DNA from: RCIO01 sp965232405
Lineage (GTDB): Bacteria > Pseudomonadota > Alphaproteobacteria > Rhizobiales > Rhizobiaceae
NCBI GenBank assembly: GCA_965232405.1
Contig: OZ246966.1
Location: 372,001-436,000 of the forward strand
Direction: 5' to 3'
DNA length: 64,000 nt
Position numbers and translations under genes: made by a program. Every line of letters begins with the position of its first letter. Within the stretch, counting starts at the first letter, position 1. Below the pieces are notes generated by a model that saw nothing but the letters and a program-made list of their open reading frames with translations, had not been told where the DNA came from and did not search any database. This document shows, piece by piece, positions 16,433 to 24,995 of the stretch.

Positions 16433-16807
16433 TTCCCGTAACGCCGCATCCTACGGCCATCGTGCCGCCCCACAGAGACCAGACGCCTTGGGATCGCAGC
16501 CGATTGCTGATTGGCATCCAAACTCGCGACCGACACCAACCGCGCCCGTGACCGGCTTGACACAACCGGCATCACCATCGTCCTTCAGTAGCGACCAGTG
16601 GGTAAGCCTTCGCATTGCCCGCAGGCGAACGCGAACGAGTTGTCAGATAAGCCGACATAGAGAAACTAATATTACTAAAACGTCCCCTTCCTCAACGATT
16701 AATATCATCGCGAGGGAGAGGGATAGCCGACCATCGCATAATGCCAGCAACCCGCAATTTGCCCCTTGGCCGGACGCACCAGTGCTGCAGGCATGTAGCG
16801 TGCTTGG
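16433..16807. other. Intergenic region upstream of the sugar dehydrogenase operon
   Basis: About 375 bp separate the sugar dehydrogenase start from the 3' end of the molybdenum-hydroxylase operon. I see no convincing gene. The middle part (16660-16720) is clearly AT-richer (for example ACTAATATTACTAAAACG) than the surroundings and could hold the dehydrogenase promoter. I could not find a clean operator or a strong terminator. Confidence 0.5.
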
Positions 16808-17695
16808 TCAGGCAGGTCGATAGATGCGGTCGGCCGTATCGTGGAAAATGTTGGCCTGATCATCGGCCGGGAGCGCCTCTGCCGCCGAACGGTAGGCATT
16901 GGTCATCGTCAAATGGTCGGTCCAGAGCTTCTCGATCGGGAAGTTCGAGCCGTACATCAACCGCCCGCTGCCGAGGATTTCGACGGCCTTCGTGACCACG
17001 AAAGCGATCAGGTCCGGATCGTTCTTGTGCACGAATGTGCCAAGCCCCGACAATTTCGCATTGACGTTGGAGTGCGCGCCAAGCGTCCTCAACCCGGTTT
17101 CCCAAGCATCAATGGTTGCTGGCGACATGTCCGTCAGCATGCCCGTATGCGTCAGGATGAATTGCGTGTCGGGATTTTCTGCAACCAGCCGTGCGCCGTC
17201 GGCCATCTGGCCGGGGAAAAGCTGCAGGTCGAATGAGAAGCCGTAATCCTTCAGCCGCGCAATGTTCGCCCGCACTTTGGAATCGACAACCTGGTCTGCG
17301 GAAGGCGCGAAGCGGTAATCGGGCGTCTCATGCCAGTGAAGCTGCATGCGCACGCCGCGCATCAGCGGATAACGTTTGAGCCGGTCGAGCTGCGGGCGCA
17401 CATCGTCCACGGTCATGTCCGCGTAACCGACGATCGCATGTGGCCAGCCGGTTTCATCGGCTGTCGCCTGCACCCACGCAACCTCGTCCTCGAAGCGCTC
17501 TTTCGCCCAGTTGGTCTGAACATAAACCGCTTTCTCGACACCCGAATCCTTCTGATCTCTCAGAAATTCCTCGATCGGGTAGTCGCGCCGGATCGGCTCG
17601 TACGGACCGAAAATGCGCGGCACCATCGGGCCCTTGAGCCAAGGCAGATCATCCTGCCGCCATATGTGGAAATGGGAGTCGATAATGGGCTGCAT
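16808..17695 (-). CDS. Amidohydrolase-2 family protein (COG3618-like lactone hydrolase)
   Basis: This 295-residue TIM-barrel hydrolase starts with the metal-site motif IIDSHFHIW. It has the family segments MRGVRMQLHWHETPDYRF, FDLQLFPGQMADGARLVAENPDTQFILTHTGM, NAKLSGLGTFVHKND and GRLMYGSNFPIEKLW (late Asp position replaced by Asn in SNFP). Relatives open lactones such as 2-pyrone-4,6-dicarboxylate or sugar lactones. GGCGGA lies 6 nt before the ATG at 17695; another ATG at 17701 is in frame. It follows the second molybdopterin-subunit gene closely and probably acts on the product of that oxidase. The substrate is unknown. Confidence 0.78.
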   Translation of the reverse strand: MQPIIDSHFHIWRQDDLPWLKGPMVPRIFGPYEPIRRDYPIEEFLRDQKDSGVEKAVYVQTNWAKERFEDEVAWVQATADETGWPHAIVGYADMTVDDVRPQLDRLKRYPLMRGVRMQLHWHETPDYRFAPSADQVVDSKVRANIARLKDYGFSFDLQLFPGQMADGARLVAENPDTQFILTHTGMLTDMSPATIDAWETGLRTLGAHSNVNAKLSGLGTFVHKNDPDLIAFVVTKAVEILGSGRLMYGSNFPIEKLWTDHLTMTNAYRSAAEALPADDQANIFHDTADRIYRPA

Positions 17696-17710
17696 GACCA
17701 TTCCGCCGGC

Positions 17711-18715
17711 TCAGGCCGCTTCGCGCTGCTTCAGCGCCCGCAGGATACGCTCCGGCGTGATTGGCAGCGTGTCGATCCGCACCCCGACGGCATCGAAAAT
17801 CGCATTGGCAACGGCCGGTATCTGCGGGTTGGCGCACATCTCGCCGGGACCCTTCGCACCGTAAGGGCCGTCGCCCGACGGTCGCTCCAGCACCGCCACT
17901 TCCGTCTCGGCCAGATCGCCGGGACCGGGCATCAGATATTCGTTGTAGTCGCGTCCGCCATGTTCGCGCGACGGATAGTAAGGCTCGGTCGTCTCGTAGA
18001 GTGCATGGCTGATCCCCATCCACGAGCCGCCGACGAGCTGCTGCTCGACCATTTTGGGGTTCAGCGCGCGGCCTATCTCGAACACGTTCTTGATCGAAAG
18101 CACTTCGACCTCGCCCGTCTCGTCATCGACTTCAACCTCCGCCACCGTGCAGGCATGCGCATAGCAGGTGGACGGTTTCATCGCGCCCGTCTCCGTCTCC
18201 GGATAAGAGCGCGGTACGAGGAACATGCCACGCCCTGAAATCGAGCGGCCATGCTTGAAGTGTGCGGCAAGCGCGGTGTCGAAAATCGAGATGTTGCGGT
18301 TCGACGCGCCTTTCACGTGGATGTTGCCGACGCCGTCTGTTTCCAGATCGGCGGGATCGGCCTCCAGTTCCTCAGCCGCCACCTCCAGCATGACCTGCCG
18401 CGCTTCCTGCGCCGCCTGGATCACGGCGTTGCCGACACGGTGCGTACCACGCGAGGCGAATGTGCCCATGCAGTGCGGCCCGGTGTCGGTGTCGGCGGTG
18501 TCGATGGTAACGGCCTCGGTCGGCACGCCCATCGTCTCCGCGCAAATCTGCGCAATTACCTGCCGCAGCCCCTGCCCCAGATCGACGCTCGACAGCGTGA
18601 CCATGAAGCTGCCCGTCGGCGTGGAGTGAACGAGAGCCTGTGTCGGATCGCCACCGAGGTTCATGCCGGTCGGGTAGTTGACGGCGGCAACGCCGCGTCC
18701 GCGCTTGATCGCCAT
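17711..18715 (-). CDS. Molybdenum hydroxylase large subunit, C-terminal half (split gene)
   Basis: The 334 residues correspond to the C-terminal half of a xanthine-dehydrogenase-family molybdopterin subunit. It starts at the conserved GRGVAAVNYPTGMNLGGDP junction and contains VDLGQGLRQVIAQICAETMGV, ASRGTHRVGNAV and YGAKGPGEMCANPQIPAVANAI, where the GE glutamate is the expected catalytic base. It begins 3 nt after the stop of the N-terminal half and has its own ribosome-binding site (GGGAGGATTGAACG before ATG). The split therefore looks like a genuine two-gene arrangement, not a frameshift. Confidence 0.85.
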   Translation of the reverse strand: MAIKRGRGVAAVNYPTGMNLGGDPTQALVHSTPTGSFMVTLSSVDLGQGLRQVIAQICAETMGVPTEAVTIDTADTDTGPHCMGTFASRGTHRVGNAVIQAAQEARQVMLEVAAEELEADPADLETDGVGNIHVKGASNRNISIFDTALAAHFKHGRSISGRGMFLVPRSYPETETGAMKPSTCYAHACTVAEVEVDDETGEVEVLSIKNVFEIGRALNPKMVEQQLVGGSWMGISHALYETTEPYYPSREHGGRDYNEYLMPGPGDLAETEVAVLERPSGDGPYGAKGPGEMCANPQIPAVANAIFDAVGVRIDTLPITPERILRALKQREAA

Positions 18716-18718
18716 CGT

Positions 18719-20086
18719 TCAATCCTCCCTTGGATGCGAGGACATCGCCATGAACCGCTTGTCCACCGGCCAGCCGGCAATGATCGAGGCTTCCTGCATG
18801 CATTCAATCAGCGCCGCGCCCTGGGTCGGTTGGCGATGGGCTTTCATGTCGCCGTCGCGATAGGCGTTGATGAAGCGGAATTCGAGCGGGTCCATGCCGA
18901 TCTTGCGCGCCAGCTTGTCCATCTGCACCTCGAGCGCGAAGTCGCCGATTGTCACGCCGAAGCCGCGCATCGCCGATGACGGTGTTCGGTTGGTGTAGAC
19001 GCAGTAGCTGTCCACCGAGACATTGGGGATCGTGTAGGGCCCGGGGAAATGCGCCGCCGACTTCTGCGCGCCATAGGGCGAATGCCGTGAATACGCACCC
19101 GCGTCGATATAGGCCGCGACCTGTCGTGCCACGATGCGCCCGTCATTCATCACCCCGTCCTTGATGACGAGCTTTTCCGCCGCGCGCGGCGAAGATATCT
19201 GCATCTCCTCTTCGCGTGAGTAGATGAAGGACACCGGGCGGCCGGTGAGCTTGGCGGCCAGGATCGCGATCGGCTCGATCGTCACATCCACCTTGCCACC
19301 GAAGCCGCCGCCGACCGTGCCACCGACCATGTGCAGCTTGTGGCCGGGCATCTGCAGAATGATCGAGGCGTTGTCGAGCGTGAAGAACATCGCCTGCGTA
19401 TTGGTGTAGCAGGTGAAGCGGCCATTCGCTTCCGGCGTCACGATGCAGCCGCTTGTTTCCAGCGGTGCGTGTTCGATCGGCCCCGACTGGTAGGTCTCTT
19501 CGAGAATGTGGTCGGCCTGTGCGAAACCCTCCTCCACATCGCCGAAACGCACCTTTCGGGCCTCGCCGCTGTCATAGAGATAGTAGTTGTGCCCGTGATG
19601 CTCGTTGACGATCGGCGCACCCGGCGCCAGCGCATCCTCGATTGAAAGAACCGGGTCGAGCACTTCGTAGTCGACCTTGACCTTGGCAGCAGCTTCCTCG
19701 GCAGCGCGCGGCGTGTCGGCCAGCACGGCGACAACCGCCTCGCCTTTCCAGCGCACCTTGTCCACGGCAAGCACATGCTCGTCTTCTGGCCCGACCTGGA
19801 TCAGGATCAGGATCGTGTAGAGATTATGCGGCACGTCCTTGGCGGTGACGACCCGCGCCACGCCTGGGTGTTTCTCCGCCTCACTGGTATCGATGCGCTT
19901 GATGCGGGCATGGTGGTGCGGACTGCGCACCATCTTCAGGTGCAGCAGATCAGGGAAGGTACGATCGCCGAAATAGGCGGTCTTGCCGGTCACATGGCCG
20001 CGAATGTCGGAGCGCTGGCGCGACTGGCCGACCTCCACCAGATCATCGTCGCGCTCGTCGGCGAAATAGCTCTTGGAAAGCTTCAT
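18719..20086 (-). CDS. Molybdenum hydroxylase large subunit, N-terminal half (split gene)
   Basis: The 455 residues carry the aldehyde oxidase/xanthine dehydrogenase a/b hammerhead (DIRGHVTGKTAYFGD..., about 28-140) and the first molybdopterin-binding part (GGTVGGGFGGKVDVTIEPIAILAAKLTGRPV, NRTPSSAMRGFGV). It ends after LIECMQEASIIAGW with a natural-looking tail. It lacks the catalytic Glu, which is in the next gene. The CO-dehydrogenase CSFR loop is absent, so a general heterocycle or aldehyde hydroxylase is likely. The start MKLSKSYFADERDDD follows GAGGAGCCGGCT; the longer upstream frame overlaps the Fe-S gene. Confidence 0.86.
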   Translation of the reverse strand: MKLSKSYFADERDDDLVEVGQSRQRSDIRGHVTGKTAYFGDRTFPDLLHLKMVRSPHHHARIKRIDTSEAEKHPGVARVVTAKDVPHNLYTILILIQVGPEDEHVLAVDKVRWKGEAVVAVLADTPRAAEEAAAKVKVDYEVLDPVLSIEDALAPGAPIVNEHHGHNYYLYDSGEARKVRFGDVEEGFAQADHILEETYQSGPIEHAPLETSGCIVTPEANGRFTCYTNTQAMFFTLDNASIILQMPGHKLHMVGGTVGGGFGGKVDVTIEPIAILAAKLTGRPVSFIYSREEEMQISSPRAAEKLVIKDGVMNDGRIVARQVAAYIDAGAYSRHSPYGAQKSAAHFPGPYTIPNVSVDSYCVYTNRTPSSAMRGFGVTIGDFALEVQMDKLARKIGMDPLEFRFINAYRDGDMKAHRQPTQGAALIECMQEASIIAGWPVDKRFMAMSSHPRED

Positions 20087-20096
20087 AGCCGGCTCC

Positions 20097-20579
20097 TCAG
20101 GCTGCCGAGGTTGAGTTGGCGCGAGCGGCCGAAAGCACGGCCTGAATGATCGGTTCGTAGCCCGTGCAGCGACAGACATTGCCGGAGATCGCCTCGATCA
20201 CATCGGCCCGGTCAGGCTTGGGATTGTGTTCCAGAAGCTGCGACGCGGCCATGATCATACCCGGTGTGCAAAAGCCGCACTGCGCCGCGAACGCGTCCTC
20301 GAATGCGCGCTGGACCGGAGTGAGCACCTCACCCGTGGCAAGGCCGGCGGTGGTTCGTATGTCGGCGCCCTGGCAGGTTTCGGCAAGCGTCAGGCAGGAG
20401 AGCCGCAACTCTCCATCGACCATGACAGTACAGGCCCCGCATGTGCCTTGATGGCAGCCGCCCTTTGGCGACGTATCGCCCATCCTGTCGCGCAGCGCGG
20501 TCAGCAGCGTCGCGCCGCTTTCCACGAACTCGGCCCGCTCGCTGCCATTGAGCGTGAATTGAACCGGTACTTTCGCCAT
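20097..20579 (-). CDS. (2Fe-2S)-binding small subunit of molybdenum hydroxylase
   Basis: The 160-residue subunit carries two [2Fe-2S] clusters. The plant-ferredoxin-type set is in GGCHQGTCGACTVMVDGELRLSC (about 41-63), and the helical set is in CGFCTPGMIMAA and CRCTGYEPI (about 101-145). It relays electrons from the molybdenum site to FAD. The start follows GGGAGGAAGCG. It lies between the FAD-subunit gene and the split large-subunit genes on the same strand. Confidence 0.93.
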   Translation of the reverse strand: MAKVPVQFTLNGSERAEFVESGATLLTALRDRMGDTSPKGGCHQGTCGACTVMVDGELRLSCLTLAETCQGADIRTTAGLATGEVLTPVQRAFEDAFAAQCGFCTPGMIMAASQLLEHNPKPDRADVIEAISGNVCRCTGYEPIIQAVLSAARANSTSAA

Positions 20580-20618
20580 CGCTTCCTCCCGATCGGTGGC
20601 TTGGCGCCTGTTTCGCCG

Positions 20619-21413
20619 CTAGCCGAGCAGCAGCCGGCCGAGATGCACCGGCAGGACTTCACGCCGGTACCAGGCGCTGGCTATCGCATCGGTTGGCGGA
20701 TCGATGCCTTCGGCGGCAGCTTCCAGAGCCGCCGCGATACCGTCCTTGGTGAGCGATTGTCCCGCCAGCGCCCTCTCCGCCGCGTGGGCGCGGATCGCGT
20801 GTCCCGCCATGCAGCCAAGCGCAATCCTGGCCGAGGCGACCTTGCCGGCATCCATTGTCAGATTGGCGGCGATGGTCAGTACGGCTACGCCCTTTGGCTT
20901 GACGCGGCTGACCTTCAGGAAACGAAAGCTGTCAGCGGCCGGAACCGCGAAGCCGACGGACGTAACGAGCCCGCCGCCTGACCTCTCGCGATCTGACAGA
21001 AACGCTTCCAGCGCGATGCTCTTGCCGTTCACGTCCACGCTCGCATCCAGTGCCAGCAAGGCCACGGCGAAATCGCCATAGGGCGCGGGCGCAAACAGGT
21101 TGCCGCCCACCGTCGCCATGTTGCGGACCGCCGGCCCACCGACGGCGCGGGCCGCAGGTGCCAGAAAGCCGAGCTCGCCATGGGCGGCAATCGCGCTCAT
21201 CGTCGCCGATGCGCCGATCCGAACCTTGCCATCCGACACCGCGATTTCGGACAGCGCCGGATCGGTGGTTCGCACAATGGTGGAGAAGGAGAGATTGCCC
21301 TCATTGGCGGCACGCACAACCAATGTGCCGCCACCCATATAGCAGGTGCCGGCGCCGGCAAGCGCCGACTGCGCCTCGCCGACAGTCGGAAATGTCTGCA
21401 GGCTGAGACCCAT
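20619..21413 (-). CDS. FAD-binding medium subunit of molybdenum hydroxylase
   Basis: The 264-residue protein resembles CoxM/FAD-binding subunits (PCMH fold): GTCYMGGGTLVVRAANEG, the FAD motif AVGGPAVRNMATVGGNLFAPAPYGD, then the C-terminal CO-dehydrogenase flavoprotein domain. It passes electrons from Fe-S clusters to the final acceptor. GGAGGGGGCTGTC precedes the ATG. It lies 15 nt after the SRPBCC gene, and 39 nt separate it from the Fe-S gene. Confidence 0.88.
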   Translation of the reverse strand: MGLSLQTFPTVGEAQSALAGAGTCYMGGGTLVVRAANEGNLSFSTIVRTTDPALSEIAVSDGKVRIGASATMSAIAAHGELGFLAPAARAVGGPAVRNMATVGGNLFAPAPYGDFAVALLALDASVDVNGKSIALEAFLSDRERSGGGLVTSVGFAVPAADSFRFLKVSRVKPKGVAVLTIAANLTMDAGKVASARIALGCMAGHAIRAHAAERALAGQSLTKDGIAAALEAAAEGIDPPTDAIASAWYRREVLPVHLGRLLLG

Positions 21414-21428
21414 GACAGCCCCCTCCGC

Positions 21429-21863
21429 TCAGGCGAAGCGCTTCTTCAGCGCGTCGAACCCGCCCTGAAACACATTCGCGCCCATGCCCTTGGCGATGTC
21501 GTCGGCTTCTTCAGCGGGCGCATCGAAAGTTGCGGTCCAGATGGCGCAGGTGCGGTCGCCGTCGGTTACCGGGATAAGCGTCAGTGTAGCGGTATGATTT
21601 GAGATCGGCTGCGGCGTCTCGAGGATCGAATAGGTTACACTGTAGTCCTTGTCGGACATCGCCAGCAGCTTTTCGCGGATCGTTGCGCCACTGGCGACCT
21701 GAAAGTTGCGCACGCAGCCGATCTCGCTCGACGGTCCGCCGCCCTCGATTTCACTTTTGACCATGCGGGGGTGCCAGTCGGGAAGGCCGTTGAAATCACG
21801 GATCGCGGCCCAGACTTCCGAGGCCGGTGCGTCGATTACGCTGGAAACGGTGACGGACGCCAT
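21429..21863 (-). CDS. SRPBCC-fold protein (polyketide-cyclase/CoxG-like)
   Basis: The 144-residue START-like protein contains SSVIDAPASEVWAAIRDFNGLPDWHP, CVRNF, REKLLAMSDKDYSVTYSILE and a C-terminal helix. This fold binds hydrophobic ligands, and CoxG-type members are often encoded with molybdenum hydroxylases and help mature or anchor them. It is the first gene of the operon 21863 to 16808. GGAAGGAATTGTC precedes the start. No catalytic residue can be assigned. Confidence 0.75.
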   Translation of the reverse strand: MASVTVSSVIDAPASEVWAAIRDFNGLPDWHPRMVKSEIEGGGPSSEIGCVRNFQVASGATIREKLLAMSDKDYSVTYSILETPQPISNHTATLTLIPVTDGDRTCAIWTATFDAPAEEADDIAKGMGANVFQGGFDALKKRFA

Positions 21864-21969
21864 GACAATTCCTTCCCTGCTGCATGCCTGGAAAGGAACG
21901 ATACTGGCCGCCCGAAAACCCGCTTATCAAAGCGTCTGGCAGGCCTATCAATGCGTCTGATAAACCGGA

Positions 21970-22800
21970 TCAGTGCCGCAGTTCGCGCGCGGCGGAACGA
22001 TAGGCGTTAGGCGGAACGCCGAAATGATCACGGAAGAAGCGCGAGAAATTGCCCTGGGTGGAAAAGCCCAGTCCGCAGGCGATGTCGATCAGCGGCTGCT
22101 CCGATGACCGCAGTTGGCGCGCCGCCTCTGCCATGCGCAGCGAGTTCCAGTAGACATTGGGCGTCAGCCCCATCTGCTCCTTGAACAGCGCGAAAAAATG
22201 CGGTCGCGACAGACCAACGCTGCGCGCAACTTCATCGAGACATGTGCGCTCGTACATATGCGTCTTCATCAGCGCCGTGGCCTTCCGCACGCGGTAGTCG
22301 CGCGCTCGCGACCGGGCATGCGCCTCGCGCCTGTGCCGCTGGGCAAGTGCGGCATCGAAGACTGTGTCGATAAAGCGTTCGGTCTCGTATTCGGCAATGT
22401 TTTCGGGCGTGTCGCCGTCGGTCAGAACTTTGAGAAGAGCCAGCGCCTGTTCGTTCAGATGATTGTCGACGCGGATCGCACTGCGCTTGAACATCCGGCC
22501 GTCCAGCGCCGGCCCGCGCCGTTTTTCGACCCAATCGGGATCGATGTAGAAGGCAAGGAATTGCCCCTCCGAACCGTCTGCCGGAAAGTCGTGCCGGTGG
22601 GGCTCCAGCGAATTGACCCCGACCGCTATGCTGCGGCCCGGTACGACACGCTCATTGCCGACCGTCATTTCCCCGCCGTCACCGGCGAGCCAGATGATGA
22701 TGTGAACTTCCTCATGCGCATGCGTTACGAGATCGTTCGCCACATTCAGGATCGAGACATGGCCGAATGCGCCGTCGGACAGCTTGATCGAGCTCGTCAT
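21970..22800 (-). CDS. AraC-family transcriptional regulator
   Basis: The 276-residue protein has an N-terminal cupin-like sensor (VTHAHEEVHIIIWLAGDGGEMTVGNERVVPGRSIAVGVNSLEPH, about 26-75). A C-terminal pair of helix-turn-helices follows (about 175-272, with CLDEVARSVGLSRPHFFALFKEQMGLTPNVYWNSLRM and DIACGLGFSTQGNFSRFFRDHFGVPPNAYR). GGGAGGAATTC precedes ATG. It lies 106 bp upstream of the molybdenum-hydroxylase operon on the same strand and is its likely regulator; the effector is unknown. Confidence 0.88.
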   Translation of the reverse strand: MTSSIKLSDGAFGHVSILNVANDLVTHAHEEVHIIIWLAGDGGEMTVGNERVVPGRSIAVGVNSLEPHRHDFPADGSEGQFLAFYIDPDWVEKRRGPALDGRMFKRSAIRVDNHLNEQALALLKVLTDGDTPENIAEYETERFIDTVFDAALAQRHRREAHARSRARDYRVRKATALMKTHMYERTCLDEVARSVGLSRPHFFALFKEQMGLTPNVYWNSLRMAEAARQLRSSEQPLIDIACGLGFSTQGNFSRFFRDHFGVPPNAYRSAARELRH

Positions 22801-22897
22801 GAATTCCTCCCGGGCCTGTTGCCGGCCTCTGACGAAAGTGTCGTCATGCTTCGGGATTCAGTCAAGCCGCCACACACATTGGCAAGTCGTGCTCGGC

Positions 22898-23749
22898 TCA
22901 GGCGGCGGCATCCCACCCTGTCCTGATGTGGCGATAGCCTTCGCGATAGACCGCCTCCGGGCTTTCGGCAAAATCGCGCCAGACCTTGGTCGCGGCCGCA
23001 AGGTCGGGCAGGCCGCGCCCGAATGCCTCGATCGTCAGCCAGCTGTCGTAGCCGCTCTTTCGGATCGCCGCGAACGTTTCGGCCCAGGGGATGTTTCCCC
23101 TGCCCGGCACGCCGCGGTCATTTTCCGAAATGTGGATGTGGACGATGTTGCGCAAATTGCGCTCATAAGCGCCAATCGGGTCGACCTCCTCGATGTTGGC
23201 GTGGAACGTATCGTACATCGCCTTGATGTTCGGATGCGCGACATCGTCCACCAGCCGCGACAGGTCATCCATCGTGTTGACGAGATAACACTCGAACCGG
23301 TTGAGCGCTTCGAGCCCGATGGACACGCCCTTGTCCGCCGCGTAGGGGCCGATGGCCTTCAGCGAAGCAACGGCGTTCGACCATTCGGCATCGCTTGGCC
23401 CTTCGCCGCTGAAATGGCCGAGAGTCGAATGCAGCGGTCCGCTGACGGTGTTGGCGCCCAGCGCAGCAGTGCAGTCGATGATCCACTCCGCGTTTTCAAT
23501 GCCGGCCTGCCGTTCCGCCGCATCGGGCGAAATCAGGCTCATTGCCGGATCGCCCATCGCGGCAACGGCGGTCGGTTCCAGCCCGATCTCGTCCAGCAAC
23601 TTGCCGAGATCGGCATAGTCTTCAGGCGTGCCCTCGAAAATCGGAATTTCGACCCCGTCGAAACCTGTCGCCTTGATGTCGCGCAACAGCGCCTCGTGCT
23701 CACGCGTCACATGCGTGGTCCACAGGAACATGCACATACCGATTTTCAT
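22898..23749 (-). CDS. Sugar isomerase/epimerase, ketose 3-epimerase-like TIM barrel
   Basis: The 283-residue xylose-isomerase-like barrel has metal/substrate segments of the D-tagatose/allulose 3-epimerase type: GLEALNRFECYLVNT, AMYDTFHANIEE, VHIHISENDRGVPGRGNIPW and LTIEAFG. It probably epimerises a keto-sugar using a divalent metal. GGAGGAGGGCGCC precedes the ATG. It follows the Gfo/Idh/MocA gene by 24 nt, as in many polyol or rare-sugar operons. The substrate cannot be read from the sequence. Confidence 0.82.
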   Translation of the reverse strand: MKIGMCMFLWTTHVTREHEALLRDIKATGFDGVEIPIFEGTPEDYADLGKLLDEIGLEPTAVAAMGDPAMSLISPDAAERQAGIENAEWIIDCTAALGANTVSGPLHSTLGHFSGEGPSDAEWSNAVASLKAIGPYAADKGVSIGLEALNRFECYLVNTMDDLSRLVDDVAHPNIKAMYDTFHANIEEVDPIGAYERNLRNIVHIHISENDRGVPGRGNIPWAETFAAIRKSGYDSWLTIEAFGRGLPDLAAATKVWRDFAESPEAVYREGYRHIRTGWDAAA

Positions 23750-23773
23750 GGCGCCCTCCTCCGGTCCCGGCCG

Positions 23774-24967
23774 CTAGACTTCCAGCTTCGTCCACTTTGC
23801 GTTTTGTTTTGCGGATTTGACGCATGCAGTGACGAATGCGACGCCTTCGACGCCGTCTGTGACGGTCGGGTAGATGACGGCCCTGTCGAGCTTGGGTGTT
23901 TTGGGGCGGGCGGCGCGAATGGCGCGGGCGGCTTCGGTATAGATGTTGGCGAAGCCTTCCAGATACCCTTCGGGATGGCCGGGCGGCACGCGGGATACGC
24001 GCGCTGCTGCCTCGCCGGCGCCTGCGCCATTGCGGGTGATCAGGCGTTTGGGTTCGCCGAAGGGCGTGTACCACAGATGGTTGGGATGCTCCTGCTCCCA
24101 CTCAAGCCCGCCCTTTTCGCCATAGATCCTGAGCTTCAGCCCGTTCTCATTGCCGGGCGCGACCTGCGAGGCCCAGATCATGCCCTTGGCGGCGGGGGCT
24201 GCACCCTTCTTCTTGAAGCGCAGCATGATGTGGGCATTGTCGTCGACGCGGCGGCCCTTCACGAAGGCATCGAGATCGGCCGACAGCGCGTCGAGTTCCA
24301 GTCCCGAAACGAAACGGGCGAGGTTGTAGGCATGCGTCCCGATGTCGCCGGTGGCGCCGCCGGCACCGCTCTTTTTGGGATCGGTACGCCAGGACGCCTG
24401 CTTCTGGCCGGTCTTCTCAAGATCGGTGGTCAGCCAGTCCTGCGGATATTCGGCATGAACAAGACGGATATTGCCGAGCTTGCCGGAGGCCACCATCTCC
24501 CTTGCCTGCCGCACCATCGGATAGCCGGTGTAGTTGTGGGTCAAGACGAACAGCTTGCCGCTCTTCTTCACCAGGGCGGCCAGCTTCTTGGCATCGGCAA
24601 GCGTGGAGGTCAGCGGCTTGTCGCAGATCACATGAATGCCGGCTTCCAGGAAGGCCTTCGCGGCCGGCCAGTGCATATGGTTGGGCGTGACGATGGCGAC
24701 CGCCTCGATGCCGTCCTCGCGTCTGGCTTCGGCCTTCGCCATCTGGGCAAACGAACCATAGGAGCGGTCTGCATCGATGCCGAGTTCGGCCGCACTGGCA
24801 GCAGCCCGCGCGGGGTCGGAGCTCAGAGCGCCGGCAACCAGGCTGAACTCGCCGTCAATGCGCGAGGCAATGCGGTGCACGGCGCCGATGAAAGCGCCCT
24901 GCCCGCCGCCAACCATGCCAAGCCTGATCGGACCGGTATTTGCCGTGATGCTGGTGCCGCTGACCAT
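23774..24967 (-). CDS. Gfo/Idh/MocA-family sugar dehydrogenase
   Basis: The 397-residue NAD(P)-dependent oxidoreductase has the Rossmann start IRLGMVGGGQGAFIGAVHR, VAIVTPNHMHWPAAKAFLEAGIHVICDKPLT (the Lys of the DKP motif is the cofactor/active-site Lys), and the C-terminal sheet domain with GATGDIGTHAYNLARF. ATG 24967 is preferred because GGGAG lies 8 nt upstream; an ATG 15 nt earlier is open. Paired with two epimerase-like barrels, it likely oxidises a cyclitol or sugar to a 3-keto product. The substrate is not determined. Confidence 0.85.
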   Translation of the reverse strand: MVSGTSITANTGPIRLGMVGGGQGAFIGAVHRIASRIDGEFSLVAGALSSDPARAAASAAELGIDADRSYGSFAQMAKAEARREDGIEAVAIVTPNHMHWPAAKAFLEAGIHVICDKPLTSTLADAKKLAALVKKSGKLFVLTHNYTGYPMVRQAREMVASGKLGNIRLVHAEYPQDWLTTDLEKTGQKQASWRTDPKKSGAGGATGDIGTHAYNLARFVSGLELDALSADLDAFVKGRRVDDNAHIMLRFKKKGAAPAAKGMIWASQVAPGNENGLKLRIYGEKGGLEWEQEHPNHLWYTPFGEPKRLITRNGAGAGEAAARVSRVPPGHPEGYLEGFANIYTEAARAIRAARPKTPKLDRAVIYPTVTDGVEGVAFVTACVKSAKQNAKWTKLEV

Positions 24968-24995
24968 TTGTTCGTCTCCCATGTCCTGATCGCGG

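Noticed and set aside
16660..16720. GntR-type operator in AATATTACTAAAAC
   Set aside because: It lacks the TGGT and ACCA arms of the sites found elsewhere.
17711..20086. Frameshifted or decaying molybdopterin subunit gene
   Set aside because: Both parts have intact motifs, a ribosome-binding site precedes the second ATG, and the break falls at a domain boundary.
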